DNA from: Arthrobotrys musiformis
Taxonomy: Eukaryota; Ascomycota; Orbiliomycetes; Orbiliales; Orbiliaceae
Direction of reading: 5' to 3'
NCBI GenBank assembly: GCA_036971715.1
Contig: JAVHJL010000003.1
Coordinates: forward strand, 2,418,001-2,482,000
Length of the DNA stretch: 64,000 bases
How positions within the stretch are numbered: the first letter of the stretch is position 1; every line of letters begins with the position of its first letter. The notes under the pieces are model-generated. The model had not been told where the DNA came from and did no database searches. It saw only the letters and a program-made list of their open reading frames with translations. Both the position numbers and the translations under genes were made by a program. Positions 22,604-34,670 of this stretch are shown here, piece by piece.

Positions 22604-24300
22604 TTACTCACCAGCTTTCACTCTCTTGGTCCGGGGTTGGAGGCTATCATCTGGGAGCCCACTACGCTTCGTCCCAGGCAGTGAGCTTGTCCGAATGTCA
22701 TTGTCGTCAGAGCTTACCCTACGATGAGGATATTCGATAAACGATCCCTCGAACGCGCTATTAAGTATCGCTTATGTCAGCTTTCAATGATACCGAGGCA
22801 AGGAGGATCAAAGAATCCATCTCACTTTAGACTAATTTTTGGTCCCTCGGTAAAATAGCGGTGCTCCAGTGCCTGTTGGGCAGTTAACCTTTTGACTGGG
22901 TCGAATTCCAGAAGGCCGCTTAGCAACTCGTAACCTAATTTGTTGGTGGCACCAACTTGTTGATACCATGTTTCAAGACTACATATATACGGTTTGAACG
23001 GTGTCATCTGAGGATATTCAGGTAGTTGGGTAATCGAAGGCCATCTTTCTTCTAAATGTTGATACTAGTTAGGCAATAAAGGAAATGATGGCGGGCGCCC
23101 TCCCCGTTACTTGGGGGGAAGGATACATACTTGTAGGCGTTCCCAGTATCTCAATTATCTTTTGCATCTGGTTTCTCTGGAAAGGTACGGTCTTCTTCGA
23201 GTCCATTTTGGCCTCTTCCCCTTTGAAAATTGGTCGAAGTGCCAATAGCTCCGCAAAAATACATCCAACGGCCCATAAATCTACGTAAAAGGTAGTCACA
23301 CCGTTGTTAATTCGAATACCGTTATCCATGCACGAAAAGGGTTTGTACCAATAGCGGCAGTGTAGTGCCTTGATCCAAGAAGCAACTCTGGGGCCCGATA
23401 CCATATGGTTACGACCACTTTGTCTCCGTTGAAAAGAGCGGCCAGCGGTTTCCAAAAAACCCTAGCTAGCCCCAAGTCCCCTATCTTGACTTCGCCAGAA
23501 GCAGTTACCATAATGTTGGCCGGCTTCAAATCCCGGTGCATCACCCAGTTCTGATGGAGATACGAGACTCCGTTTAAAAGTTGCCATAGGATAGACCTAA
23601 TCGTGGATTCTGGAATGAGCCGGCGTTCAGGGTGGGAGTGATGGTGAACTATTTGCTATTTCACAATCAGTAGTTGTATTTGTGAATGATTGGGGATTAC
23701 ACTTAATGTACCAAGAGATCGTGCTCGGCATATTCGAAAACCATATATATGCATTTATCCTCGAGGATTATTTCGTGGAGATGGATGACATTTTCATGGG
23801 CGAGTTCGCTGTTGAGCTATAGAGGAAAGCGCACATTTTAGCGAAAACTAGTGCAACCTCCCCTCCCGAGAGTATGAAGGAGATGGTAAAACAAATTAAT
23901 GATAACAACGATGAATATAAAACAAAAAGAAGAAAGGTGGTATAGACTTACCGCCATCTCGCGACATGCTGACTGCGATATACCAGTGTAGTTTATCACT
24001 TCCCCTTCCTTATCTGGCTTAAATCTATAGATGCAATCCCGTTAGAATAGACGTATCTATGACGTACCACTACAATAGGTCAAACCGAAGGATTCATATG
24101 TACTTCTTGATCGCGAACTCGCCGGTGGTACCGGGATGGCGAGAGCGTGCCTTGTATACTCTGCCATACGTTCCTGAGGAAATGAACCCGATGATATGGT
24201 ATTTATCAAGAACTTTGACTTTCGAGGTGTAAGGAGGTAGCGGCATTGCAGAGACGGCAGCGCTGGGTGTGTAAGATGCTTTCGCGATCTGGTCTTCCAT
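22604..24300 (-). CDS. SSN3: Cyclin-dependent kinase 8 of the Mediator kinase module
   Basis: Multi-exon gene from ATG 24300 to TAA 22604-22606, about 430 residues. Kinase landmarks: glycine loop GFISSGTYGRVYKA, the catalytic Lys in EFAIKKY/F, C-helix SQSACREMA, hinge MVFEYAEHDLL, catalytic loop HRDLKPANIMVT, DLG loop IGDLGLARVF (DLG replaces DFG, which I recall from fungal CDK8 proteins; mammalian CDK8 has DMG), VVVTIWYRAPELLLGSRHYT, DLWAVGCIFAELLALRPIF and GEEAKMDSKKTVPFQRNQ, the latter a CDK8-specific insert. The C-terminal tail SLPGTKRSGLPDDSLQPRTK is also typical. Cdk8 with cyclin C represses or modulates RNA polymerase II transcription. The N-terminus (MEDQIAKASYTPS) is short and not conserved. 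A GTGAGT near the stop could be a donor for an extra exon, but ending there matches the family. Confidence 0.93.
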
Positions 24301-24781
24301 TAATTGACGACCGACGTGCCTAGTTTACCCAGTCACATGGCGTTTGACGGGGGTGGGCCAGGTTAAGCGGGTCTTCGTCTGGTATAGTATGGCACGGATC
24401 CTAGCAAACTCCGGAGTGACATTGCATCGCATTGCATCAACCACGCCAACGACAGGCACATCTATAGAGGTATATATATCCTCAGACACATACCTAAGTA
24501 CCTAGCTTGGGTACACGTATACCTACCTACCTATTTACCTACTTACCCAGTACTTAGGTCCACGCTTAAGGATATTACTTAAGTAGGTACTTAGGTGTAT
24601 TCTCTATCAAGAAATCTCCATCACATCGTTGTCGTTTAAATTAAAACCGCCGACGAGCCTAGGCCAGGCCCTTTCTTAGATCCCCACCCCCGGAGATACG
24701 TACTACTGGCTCCTAGAAAACAAAATAAAGCGAAGAATCGATAAGAGAACCTCGAATCAAATCGGGCACGGAGGACTCGAA
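24301..24781. other. Divergent promoter with dense TTAGGTAC-type repeats
   Basis: Positions about 24485-24600 are a run of degenerate units of the kind ACCTAAGTACC, TACCTACCTACC and TTAAGTAGGTACTTAGG, many of them self-complementary. The rest is promoter for Cdk8 (-) and the transporter (+). Confidence 0.6.
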
Positions 24782-26456
24782 ATGAGGGACATTACACCCT
24801 GCCTGATCTTCAATGTGCTCGTTGTGAGCATTGGCTCTTTTCTATTTGGCTACCATATAGTAAGCATCTCCTCCTCCTTCTTCTTTTTCTTCTTCTTCTC
24901 CTTCTTCTTCTTCTCCTTCTTTTTCAAAAATACGAGCACCGTTTGAGTGTCCTCCCTGAGGCGCGCGGACGAAGTTTCACCAACTAACGTTATAACTTGG
25001 GCTCAAATAAATACGTGTTAATCTCTAGGCAGAGTTGAACGCCCCGCAAGATATCATAAGTTGCCATGGGCATGGAACTTCTTTGGAATTGGACATACGG
25101 CCTTGCATACCGATGACCGAGCAAACATATGGCCTTGTTACCTCTATTTTTTCAGTCGGTGGTCTTATCGGGGCCGTATCGGCTGGCTCAATCGCCGATA
25201 CATATGGACGGAAACGGGCCGCCATGTTCAATTCCGTTGGCTTCATTGTCGGCCCCGCCCTCATGGCCCTTGCTACTGACGTTTCTACACTTAGCCTCGG
25301 GCGCATTATTTCGGGTTTAAGTGCTGGTAGCTCTGTAGTTATCGCCCCCTTATATATCCACAGCGTCGCACCCGCCGAATACGCTGGTACTTTGTGCGCT
25401 TGAAACCCTCCCCGTCTATAAACTTAAGCCATCCGAACTAACTTTGGGCGGCGGTATAGTGGAGCCTCCACCCAAGTCATAATCAACCTTGGTATTCTCA
25501 TCGCTCAATTTCTCGGCCTTTTCCTTTCTGTGGTGCCGTATTGGCGTATCATTCTAGCCGTTGGTGGGTTCATCGGCCTAGCACAATGTTTACTTTTACC
25601 ATTCTGCGTTGAATCGCCCAAATGGCTTGCCTCGGTTGGAGATAGGGAGTTAGCCCACCGATCACTTGCGAAGTTGCGCGGACGAAGCGACGTTGATGAT
25701 GAACTCGTGTCATTTGGTGACGCCAGTCATGATGGCGAGGATGGCGGCTTCGACGATGCCGCCCCAAACCAGAGACTACTCGGTCGGGCACCGGATACCC
25801 CCATTTCTGCAGCGCCCAAAATAACACTTTACCAGTTCGTGACGATGGCCGATTATCGACGACAGCTCATCGCAGTTGTCGGCATCATGATCGCGCAACA
25901 ATTTATGGGGATCAACGCAATAATTATGTATGGTGTTTCGATCCTCGGAGATATAATTCCGACCGGAGCGACTCTCATCAATGTCATTGTTTCCCTTCTA
26001 AACCTCTTCGTCACAGCAATTGCCGCGAGGATCATTGACAAAGTTGGTCGAAAGCCACCTTTGCTTCTATCGATCGTGGGCATGGGTATATTTTCAGCCT
26101 TGCTTGGCACCGGTATCATCTTCAAAATACAGGTCCTTTCGGGAATTTCCACACTCTTGTTTGTATCCAGCTTCGCTATTGGGCTTGGCCCACTCCCTTT
26201 TATGATTGCCTCCGAATTAGTGGGTCACGAAGCCGTAGGGGCAGCCCAGAGTATTGGTTTGACAACGAATTGGTTGGCGACTTTCGCTGTTGCATATGGG
26301 TTTCCTTCGTTGCGAGCAGTAGTAGGCAACGGGGAAGTATTTTTTATTTTTAGTGCTGTCTCGGTAGCTTCTTTCCTCTTTGTATTGAGGAAAATACCAG
26401 AAACCAAAGGAAGGACGGTAGATGAAGTTTGGGGTTTTGCCCGACACGCCGATTAG
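24782..26456 (+). CDS. MFS sugar-transporter family protein, Vps73/YBR241C-like
   Basis: Three exons: 24782 to about 24859, about 25029-25393 and about 25456-26456. The product has about 480 residues and twelve predicted helices. Landmarks: VVSIGSFLFGYHIAELNAPQ at the first helix, GLIGAVSAGSIADTYGRKRA (loop 2-3 motif), LSLGRIISGLSAGSSVVIAP, VESPKWL, then an acidic central loop (DDELVSFGDASHDGEDGGFD), ITLYQFVTMADYRRQLIAV, AQQFMGINAIIMYGVSILG, RIIDKVGRKPPLLLSIVGMG and the terminal IPETKGRTVDEVW. The short loops and lack of the extended PESPR motif point to the yeast Vps73/YBR241C branch, which sits at the vacuole, rather than hexose permeases. Substrate unknown. I used the GTGCGC donor at 25394 so that the frame reads EYAGTFGASTQVI. 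Confidence 0.83.
24860..25028 (+). other. First intron of the transporter gene, with CTT-rich microsatellite
   Basis: The 169-bp intron is mostly TCC/TTC repeats at 24866-24925, which makes it longer than the other introns of the gene. Confidence 0.6.
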
Positions 26457-26862
26457 TGAAATACGGCGGGCATCAAGTTCATAGCATCAAACATTATACC
26501 ATAGCGATATATATCATCTAGTAACCTCATGTCGACGCAACATTTATAGAATCCAACCAAAATAAAAGTAAAAGAAAGTAAAAGAAAAGAAAGAAAGAAA
26601 ACCCGTTTTTAGTGGAGGAGTTTCAATTCAAGCAATGTAACCAGTTATTATGTAAATACAGGCCAAAAAAAACCTCGTTTGAGGGGAAAAAAAGGCTTGT
26701 ACCCATATATAATAACGGCGGCTTTAAAACTAAAATTCGCCTGAAGGGATAGGCATCTTCGAGACTGTGGAACAAAAGGAGGAAAATCGGACAGAGAAAC
26801 AAGAAAGAAGACGAAGCCACTGATGTGTGTGTGCGTGTGTGTGCATATAAAGGCTCGTCTTT
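26457..26862. other. Intergenic between convergent transporter and Ino1 genes
   Basis: Two 3' flanks. Includes an A/AAG-rich run (26565-26600) and a TG repeat (26823-26843). No gene seen. Confidence 0.55.
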
Positions 26863-28683
26863 TTAAAAAAGCTTATGCTCCAAGGTCATGTCAGACTCCG
26901 GCTGCAAACCCACGCAGGCCCGGAAAATATTGCACAGTGCGTTCCGTTGCTTAGCTAGAGCATTGACCACCGGCGTACCAGGAGGGGTCAATGGCGCCTA
27001 CAGATATATTATTAGCAAGCCATCCATAATTTTGGTTTGGGAGCGGCTTCTGACCTTAAGCATGAAGCTCAAAATGCTGAGAACCGGGTGAAAATTTCTG
27101 TACTCTTCATCAGAAGAGCTCTTCCAGGAAATACGCGTCATCATTTCAGTAACCAATGCAAGGTCAATTATGAGTGGCGAAGCAAGAAGGGAATCTTCGC
27201 AAACGTTGAAAATTCTAGGGACCGTTAGAAACTGAACGATAGTGGTAGAAGCCCCCCCTTTTTTTTCCCCTCCCTTGATAAGGTCCACTACTTACGAGAT
27301 TGTCTGGCGACCACCCATAAAAAGCTCTCCGTAGTACTCGTCAAGCGCCCTCTTGTGGTCCCCCACAGCAGGCATGTACTTGATCACGACAGTATGGTCA
27401 GGGTGCTCCCCCTCTCCATAGAGAATGTGATTTGCAGCGACCATGTCGTCGACTACATTAGATTTGGATATCTCTTTTGATCTGAACTGCTTTTGTTCTG
27501 CGAGGTTCTTTCCATCACTGTTTTTATTGGGAGAGGGCTAGTTAGCAGGGTGTTCAAATTACTCGATGCTCCTGAGATGTTGCAATACTTACTTATTCCC
27601 GAGATGGTTGTAACTTGCGATGGACGTGAGTTTAATCCCAGCGGAAATCAAGAAGTCCACCAAAGCAGATTTCATCTTGGTCTGGCCGGATTTGAAGTCA
27701 TCGCCCCCGATATAGCTTTTGTGGATCTCTGCCAGATCGATAACTCCAGGGACAAATGTGTTTTGAGGAGAGCCATTGATGAACGGGACCCCTTCGAGGA
27801 TGCATGCAGTAGCAAATATGCTTGAAGGGGATATTTCATCATGGCCCGCTTTTATAGCGGCAAGGATATTGTTGGCCGTGTCATTGACCCCAGGAATAAT
27901 ATCGGCATAACGCTCGGTGTTCGCAGTCCATAAAACGATGACTTTATCCAGCGAATTTCTGTTCCTGAAATCGCGGATATCCGACCTGATTTTGTCCAGA
28001 TGCTCCTGGCATGCCGAGTCACCTGGAAGAACGTTGTCTGCGCGGTCTCCTTGGTTGGATGCAATGAAATCCGGATAATAGATTGACGGCAGGGGCCTCA
28101 TCTGCTCCATTTCCTTTCTCACTAACATTTTCAGTGTCGGCTCGAGGACTTGAGCTCGATCCATAGCATCAGCAAGATTCATGCCGCTGATATCCCAGCC
28201 ACCGAGGACTAAGTCATTGGGGTGGGCCATTGGCAGAAGCTTATGGAAGGGAACGTTAACATCGTCACCAGTGACTCCGTCGTTTCCTAGCTTAACGGTT
28301 GAACTCATGATCACAGACCCGTAGTAGTTTGCTTTTTGGGTACCCTCACGAGTAGGCCAAGTGAGATTTTTACGGTTCGCAATTATTCCAGCGGTTACGG
28401 TGGACCCATTGTTACCACCCCATCCAACAAGCATTAGGCCGACTTTGGGTACCCCACGTTCGACTTTAAAGTCATACCTAGTCTCAACGGGCGTCGCCTC
28501 AAGGTTTCCGCTAGAAGACCGGGTCACCTTAGTAGTACGGTACACATATGAGGATTTGATCGATTCATCCGTGTAGACCACGTGGGGTGAATTGACAGTA
28601 AACAGATCGCTTTGGGGCCGGACTGTTGGGTCGTGCCCGTTGAGCGCGGTCCCATTGGCGCCGGCGTCAGCGTGAGGGGCCAT
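26863..28683 (-). CDS. INO1: Inositol-3-phosphate synthase
   Basis: The first exon carries about 364 codons from ATG 28683; further exons end at TAA 26863-26865, for a total of about 530 residues. NAD-binding motif: VGLMLVGWGGNNGSTVTAGI. Other hallmarks are NYYGSVIMSSTVKLG, LVLGGWDISGMNLADAMDRA, LPSIYYPDFIASNQGDRADN, VLWTANTERYADI, FINGSPQNTFVPG, IGGDDFKSGQTKMKSALVDF, and SYNHLGNNDGKNL over an intron. The tail VNALAKQRNALCNIFRACVG and DMTLEHKLF is typical. The enzyme converts glucose-6-phosphate to myo-inositol-3-phosphate with NAD as catalytic cofactor; it is the only route to new inositol for phosphatidylinositol and GPI anchors. Gpi11 in the same window acts further down that pathway, but 23 kb away, so no linkage is implied. 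Confidence 0.96.
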
Positions 28684-29864
28684 TGTACTGTTTAGTGATA
28701 TAGATTGTCTTAAATTAATGTCCTTTCGAGAGACGGATTCAGAGTGGGCAAAGACAATCTAACGGCCCGCCGGAAGCAGCGGTGCGGTTAGAGTTGAAGG
28801 GGTGGTGAACCCTAGAGAGGGGAAAGGATTAGTACAATGAGGACAAAGTCGCATCCACCTAAGGACTTGGGCATCGTTACATACGAAGGAAGAAGATTCG
28901 AAAACGTGGTGCCGGTTTTCGATCGATCTCTCACTGCAACAGCGAGAGGTCGTATAATTCTTTTATTTTATTTTACTTTTAAGATTTCTCTGGGGTAGGA
29001 GGCCAAAACAATATTGAAATTGAACCCGAGGGCAAAGCTAGAACTGCTTGAAACTGGGGGTGGAAAGTTTTGAGATAGATGGGCGGTTGGACGGATGTGA
29101 TTTGATTTGGGTGGTAGCTCAAAACTTATATCGGATAAGGGGAGGGAGAAAGAGGTGAACCAAAAAGCTCGTGCTTAAATAGTTGTGTGTACCCCTGCAG
29201 CTTAGGTAACTGGAACAGTCCGATAAATGCCGTGTTTTTAACCAGCCGCCCAGAATATACCCAGTTACAAGCAGCTGGGCCCTGCAGGTTCAAGGTTTGA
29301 GCTCGAGCTCGAGCTCGAGCTACTCGTTGGGACAGGGTCAATGGTTGGGGGTCAAAATTATTTTATTTCACTAGTAGTTAGTTTGCTACCTAGGCTAGCT
29401 AGCTTATCAGACCCTTGGCGCCACGCACGCGATAACATAACTCGGACGGCACTGGTTCCGAGCCCCCAGGTCGGAAGAAACCTCGGATGGGAAGGCCGGG
29501 GAAACATGAATCCATACAAGTGCTTGGGAATTAGATACAGAGTTCGCTAGCACTAATGAACTTCGACCTAAAATTACGAACCACCCCGGCCTAGACTACA
29601 CCATCACTAAAACCCTCGCTTGAAAAGCTGTCAGCTCAGAGGCTTTCTCGGGCCGTTGAGATTGCTGATTCTAAAATGCACTCTCTAGCAACGATTGCTT
29701 TGACTGTATTAGCAATTGATAGTAACGTAAATCTCCTGACGAGTTGGGGGTTGAGCACCTACCTCGGATGGGAACTGTGAACAGCTAGGAAATCCCTCGC
29801 ATATTGAGGCGAGAACCGACCATAGCAGCGTGATGTCCATGTAGGCTCTCAGCAAACCCTTCGA
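28684..29864. other. Intergenic, Ino1 promoter and Upf1 3' flank
   Basis: A GAGCTC tandem run sits at 29299-29324. I looked for the yeast inositol element core CATGTG in the Ino1 upstream region and did not find a clear copy. No gene is supported. Confidence 0.5.
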
Positions 29865-32800
29865 CTAATCATATCCCACGATGCCGACTTGGCTTGCAAA
29901 GGCTGTACTAACACTCCTAGCATCGTCATCGATATTATTCGCCTCCCGGCTGCGGGCCGTGTTCGGTCCAAAGATGCTATTTGCCTCATCTAAAACAACA
30001 TTCCGGCTGACGTTTGGATTTCTAGGAATACCGCCTACCCCCTTGTAATCCGGGCCCGGATTTCTTCCATTGCTCTCGACATATTGCTTGAGGCGATCCG
30101 ACTGGTTCAAGCTTGCTGTTTTGTCCAATGACAGCTCACCAGTCTCTCTAGTAACGAAGTCAAGCCCAGAGTTATGAACCAAGGATACCCCTCCCGTGGT
30201 AAGGCCATCTCCTCGACCTATGGCCTCACTCGCCGACACAATATGGGAGGTGGCACTTTTCTTTTCGTGTCCCTCGAAAGATTGTATCCCGGAAAACCCC
30301 GGCCTATTAGGAAGACTAGGCCAGGAATCTAAGGTAAATCCAGAGAACATGGGGGGGAAAGCGCTAGTAACAGCTGCAGAATGGACGCTCGAAACATCGT
30401 CCGGAATATATCCAACGACGCTCCCTGAATCATTCAACTCGGTTTGTCGGGGCCCTTGGTTTCCAATTGAGCGCCCAATCCCAACGGGCTGGGCTGCTCC
30501 AGAACCATGCATATTCATCCCAGGCCTAGACACACTGCTGCCTGGATCTAAGGGCCCCGATGGCATGTTTGCCGGCCCTGAGTATGCCATTTGAAAACGC
30601 TGGGGTCCACGATAGGATTGTCGGGGTCGTGAAAACTGAATGAAACTGATTTGAAGGTTGCTTAGAGGGCCCTCAACGAGGCAATTACGCTCCTTGTAGT
30701 GTAACAACAAATGATGCCAAAGAGGATGCTTGCTTAGGACCTTGGGGTTTCCAAGTATCACGACACCATACTTAGCTCTAGTGAGAGCAACGTTGAGGCG
30801 GCGGGGGTCGTTTAAAAACCCAATACCTTGGTGATCGTTGGATCGAACGCAGGATAGGACAATATAGTCTTTCTCCCGGCCCTGGAATGCATCTACTGAC
30901 GCTACCTCAATGTCTTTATAGAGCTCTTTTTTGTGAGAGCCGTTCGTTTGCATTGATGATACGATGTAGGATCGCTGGCCTTCATACGGTGTAATTATTC
31001 CGATTTGCGATGGAGACACACCGGCCTTAAAGAATTTCGAGATGATTTTTTCGCACGCGGCAGCCTCCGTTCTGTTGTGATACATTAATGTGAAGTCCGT
31101 TTTACAAAGAAAAAAATGATTATTACTAACCGATTCAAATATGACGTCCCGCTGGCCGATATTTCTTCATTTCCGAGATTGCTCCAAAACATCATGGGAG
31201 AATCCACAACAGGCCAAGGGAAATCTACATTCCTCCGAAGCCGCTCCTAGTAGCCGTTAGCAGAAGGCACAAACCGCAATTACGCTTTCCCCATCCCTAC
31301 CTGAACTGTAACGCCATTCTGGAGACTTCCCTCGTAAAACATATTGCTCGGGAACTCGCTAAGACATGGATGCATACGGTACTGGACATTAAGGCGGATT
31401 GGTGCACAACCAAGTATGACAAGACGCTCGAACAAACTCTGGTGCAAACCAGCCCTTGCCGCTTTCTTATTCATAATAACTGGGCCTAACTGCTGGTGGT
31501 CACCAACCAAAACCAACTGCTTGCATCCCAAGACCAATGGAATCATGCATTCCGGTTCTGCTGATTGGGTTGATTCGTCGATGAGGACCGTACGAAATTT
31601 GAATTTGGCAAGTCGTGGATCGCCTGCACCGACACAAGTACAGCATATGACATCAGCATTGGTAAGGATCTCCTTCTCCGCGGTCCGTGTTAAATGTTTG
31701 AACTTCTTTTCATCTTGAAGCGACAATTCGCCAAGCTCATCCTTCAGTTGGCGTAGCTTTACTAGCTCGACATTGGTGTTATTAATGCGAACTTGTTCGT
31801 GCAAAGAGAGGAAAGAGACTTGTGATTCAACATCTTCTCGGGATTTCGCCGTCAGGCGAACAACTTTTAACCCGGTTCGATGGATTTTTTCCGTAAGTTG
31901 ATCGACCGCCACGTTCGACGGCGCACAAACGAGAACCTGGCCACCACTAAGCTTAGCGAGGTGGTAAACGATTGTCGCTGACGTCACGGTTTTTCCCGTG
32001 CCAGGTGGACCCTGAATGAGTGAGAGTGGCTTCTGTAGGACGCTTTTTACAGCGAGTACCTGGCTCATATTAAGCTCGGGGAGGCCAGGGACACTAAATC
32101 TCCGAGGCAATGGTGTTTTGAGGGGAGCTGCAGCAACATCATGGCCGAGGAGCCGGTGATAAATATATCCGCTGACGCTCATTTCGTCCACCGCAAAGCT
32201 CTTCATAGCAAGTTGCATGCGATCAAAACTAGTCGCTTTCCAAACATAATCTGCAGAGAAGGAATGCGTGCACTCGGTGGGAACGCTTTTGTCATTTGCA
32301 CCTTTTCGAAGTTCGATGGTGACCTCATCCGACATGTTGTTTGGGATTTTGATGACAAAACCGACACCCTCCCAGTGCTGTCTAAGTTCCCCCACGTATC
32401 GGAGGCGCATCTCATCGCCCACAGCGAGTTTCACATCACCAAGTTCCAGCTTGGGAAGCATGAAGCTAGCAAGGTGCTTGTTGTTCAATCCGAAATCCCA
32501 GCGCACTATAAGGCCATCTTGGCTTTGTGATTCTTTAAGCTTTCGGTCATAATCTGCCTCTATCTTCACCAGAGGACCAAAAACATTCTGGTACTGGTAC
32601 GCATCATCGTATCGTAGTAAAACTGGTTGGGGCTCATCGTCTACCCCGTTCCCCTTCTCTAGGTCCCCGATGACAGCAGCAGGATTTTCCTTCCACAGTT
32701 CCTCTAGTTTCGCGATAGCCTGAGGCTGCAGGTGGCGGGCCCTCATCTGCTCCGCGTCTGAGGGCTCGCTGACAAGCCAGGGCAGAAAGGAGCGATCCTG

Positions 32801-33599
32801 GATCAGGGGCTCCCAGCGTGACGTGTCCCAGTTCATGTCCTTGCTAGAAGGCATTGCCGCACAAGGTTGGCGGCAGAGAAGGACGACCACTGTGTCCGAT
32901 TTTGCGGGTATGAACCCTAGCAGGAAAACATTTCGTGTGCCGCAATTATAGCATTCGAGCGTAGTCTCCCCTAGAGATGAGGAAGGATGAAGACATACCT
33001 CCTGTTCCGCCACCCGTCAGCCTATCGATTTAAACACCCAGGCGAATTGGTTACTATAAAATTCTCACCTTGTGCCGAGCTCGAACAAGATGGTTAACAA
33101 TATGTGACGACGCGGTATTCCCGCGCCCACTACAGAACCATTTGTTGCAGCTTAGGCACTTTACGACAGCACTTGGTGAGTGAATACCACAGTAGCTAGA
33201 TATGGTCAGGGAAACGTCAGGGACAATAAACAATAAAATGCACATTTCGAAAGCCACTTACGCACAAGCATGCGGCGGTAGTTCGCCATCGCCATCCCCC
33301 GGCCCGTCCGGGTCCCGGGAGGTGGCAGCAGCAACGGGGACACTCGCGAGGCTGAGCGTCCCGTCTAGAAGACTCTCAAGCTCATCGTTCTCATCATCCG
33401 TTTTCTCAGTGTCAGATTCATCATCATCATGGCGGCGGCGATTCCCGATTCTCCTTTCACTGATTGATGAGGCCCCGACGACCGATGCATCATCATTGAT
33501 TGACGATGCAGCGTCAAAGTGGTCCCCAAGGTGTGTATAGATTCCTATTTCTATCAGAAGAGGTCAAAGGAGAGCGCTTGAATTCGACCAACCTTCCAT
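29865..33599 (-). CDS. UPF1: Upf1 (Nam7), nonsense-mediated decay RNA helicase
   Basis: From ATG 33599 to TAG 29865-29867, about 1,090 residues. A two-codon-plus first exon joins to an acidic Ser/Asp-rich N-terminus (DAASSINDDASVVGASSISE). The Cys/His-rich domain follows: CAYCGIHSPSAVVKCLSCNK, HIVNHLVRARHK, LECYNCGTRNVFLLGFIPAK. Helicase motifs: I LIQGPPGTGKTVTSATIVYH, Ia VLVCAPSNVAVDQL, II VLIDESTQSAEPE, III LVGDHQQLGPVI, IV LNVQYRMHPCLSEFPSNMFY, V SVDAFQGREKDYIVLSCVRS and VI NVALTRAKYGVVILGN. About 290 residues of Ser/Gly/Pro-rich tail follow, with scattered SQ-type sites. Upf1 is the ATPase that removes premature-stop mRNAs and binds Upf2 through the CH domain. The first exon (MEG) was inferred from a GTTGGT donor and an ATAG acceptor; the family resemblance THLGDHFD just after it supports the join. 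Confidence 0.96.
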
Positions 33600-33950
33600 G
33601 TATCCCGGTTACCGGCTCTCAAATCTTTATAGTAGAGTCGTGTTTTAATCTATTTCGTTGAAGGTCAAGGTCAGCCCCGCGTTCGATTGCTGTTCTGCCG
33701 AGAATGCTTTGCAATTGGAGGTGGGATGAGATAGGCGATATGATCTCAAGCTTTGATGCAGGAAGAGAAAGGTGGTTTGCCAAGAAATAGTGTTGGCCAA
33801 ACCTCCAACTAAATTAAACTGCCAGCTACTTAAGTACCGACTTAGCATCCAGCTCGATACTAATTGCTACTCCACCGCCGGTGTCCCGTTGTTAAGTTTA
33901 GCCTCCGTGATATACGATATCCACGCCGGCAGGCATATTGCCCAATAATC
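33600..33950. other. Divergent promoter of Upf1 and Aps1
   Basis: About 350 bp with one short CTACTTAAGTACCGACTTAG element (33826-33845). No gene seen. Confidence 0.5.
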
Positions 33951-34670
33951 ATGGCGATTAGGTATTCGCATTATTTCAGGTACAGGGTCAGAGAGCCACT
34001 CCTGCTAACACGTATGCTTCAGATATATCATTCTCCTTTCCCGGCAGGGCAAAGTCGTAAGAACACCAATATCCCCAACGAACAACGATCCAAAAATTCC
34101 ACTGACAAATGGATACCTAATAGCGGCTGTCCAAATGGTTTACAACGTTATCACTCAAAGAAAAAAACAAAATCATCAAAGAAGTTTCCCAGCTCGTGCT
34201 TTCTCGGCGAACACGAATGTGTAACTTCCTTGAATACAAAGGTCTTGCCAACGTTTCCTCTTTATTTGGACCCACGCTTATAACAACTTTTTCCGACAGA
34301 CACCAAAGTCGTCTACAGGAGATACGCATCATTGTTTTTTATCGCGGGAACCGACCAAAATGACAACGAGCTAATTACACTGGAGATCGTTCACCGGTAT
34401 GTCGAGCAGATGGACAAGTACTATGGGAACGTCTGTGAGCTCGATATCATATTCAACTTTCAAAAAGCATACTTCATACTCGACGAACTACTCCTGGCAG
34501 GAGAGCTTCAGGAATCAAGCAAGAAAAACGTCCTCAGATGTATTGGTCAGCAAGATAGCCTTGAAGACATGGAGGTTTGTACTATCTGCGCTGTCGCTGA
34601 AACATCGCCTTACTAACGTGGCTCCTAATAGGTGGAGGAAGACACAATAACTAAACTTATGGGTGGTTAG
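33951..34670 (+). CDS. APS1: AP-1 adaptor complex small (sigma) subunit
   Basis: Five exons give about 155 residues, the normal sigma length. The N-terminus is split after MAIR by a short intron, then IILLSRQGKVRL, KWFTTLSLKEKNKIIKEVSQ, LVLSRRTRMCNFLEYKDTKV and VYRRYASLFFIAGTDQNDNE, LITLEIVHRYVEQMDKYYG, NVCELDIIFNFQKAYFILDE. The LLLAGELQESSKKNVLR and KLMGG endings favour the AP-1 sigma subunit over AP-2. It forms part of the clathrin adaptor at trans-Golgi and endosomes, whose Golgi recruitment depends on Arf1-family GTPases. First exons are tiny (11 and about 34 bp), which automated prediction may miss. Lies between Upf1 and Hcs1, in a divergent pair with Upf1. Confidence 0.93.

Noticed and set aside
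27493..27825. Open frames on the + strand opposite Ino1 and Upf1
   Set aside because: They are antisense to conserved enzyme sequence and have no independent support.
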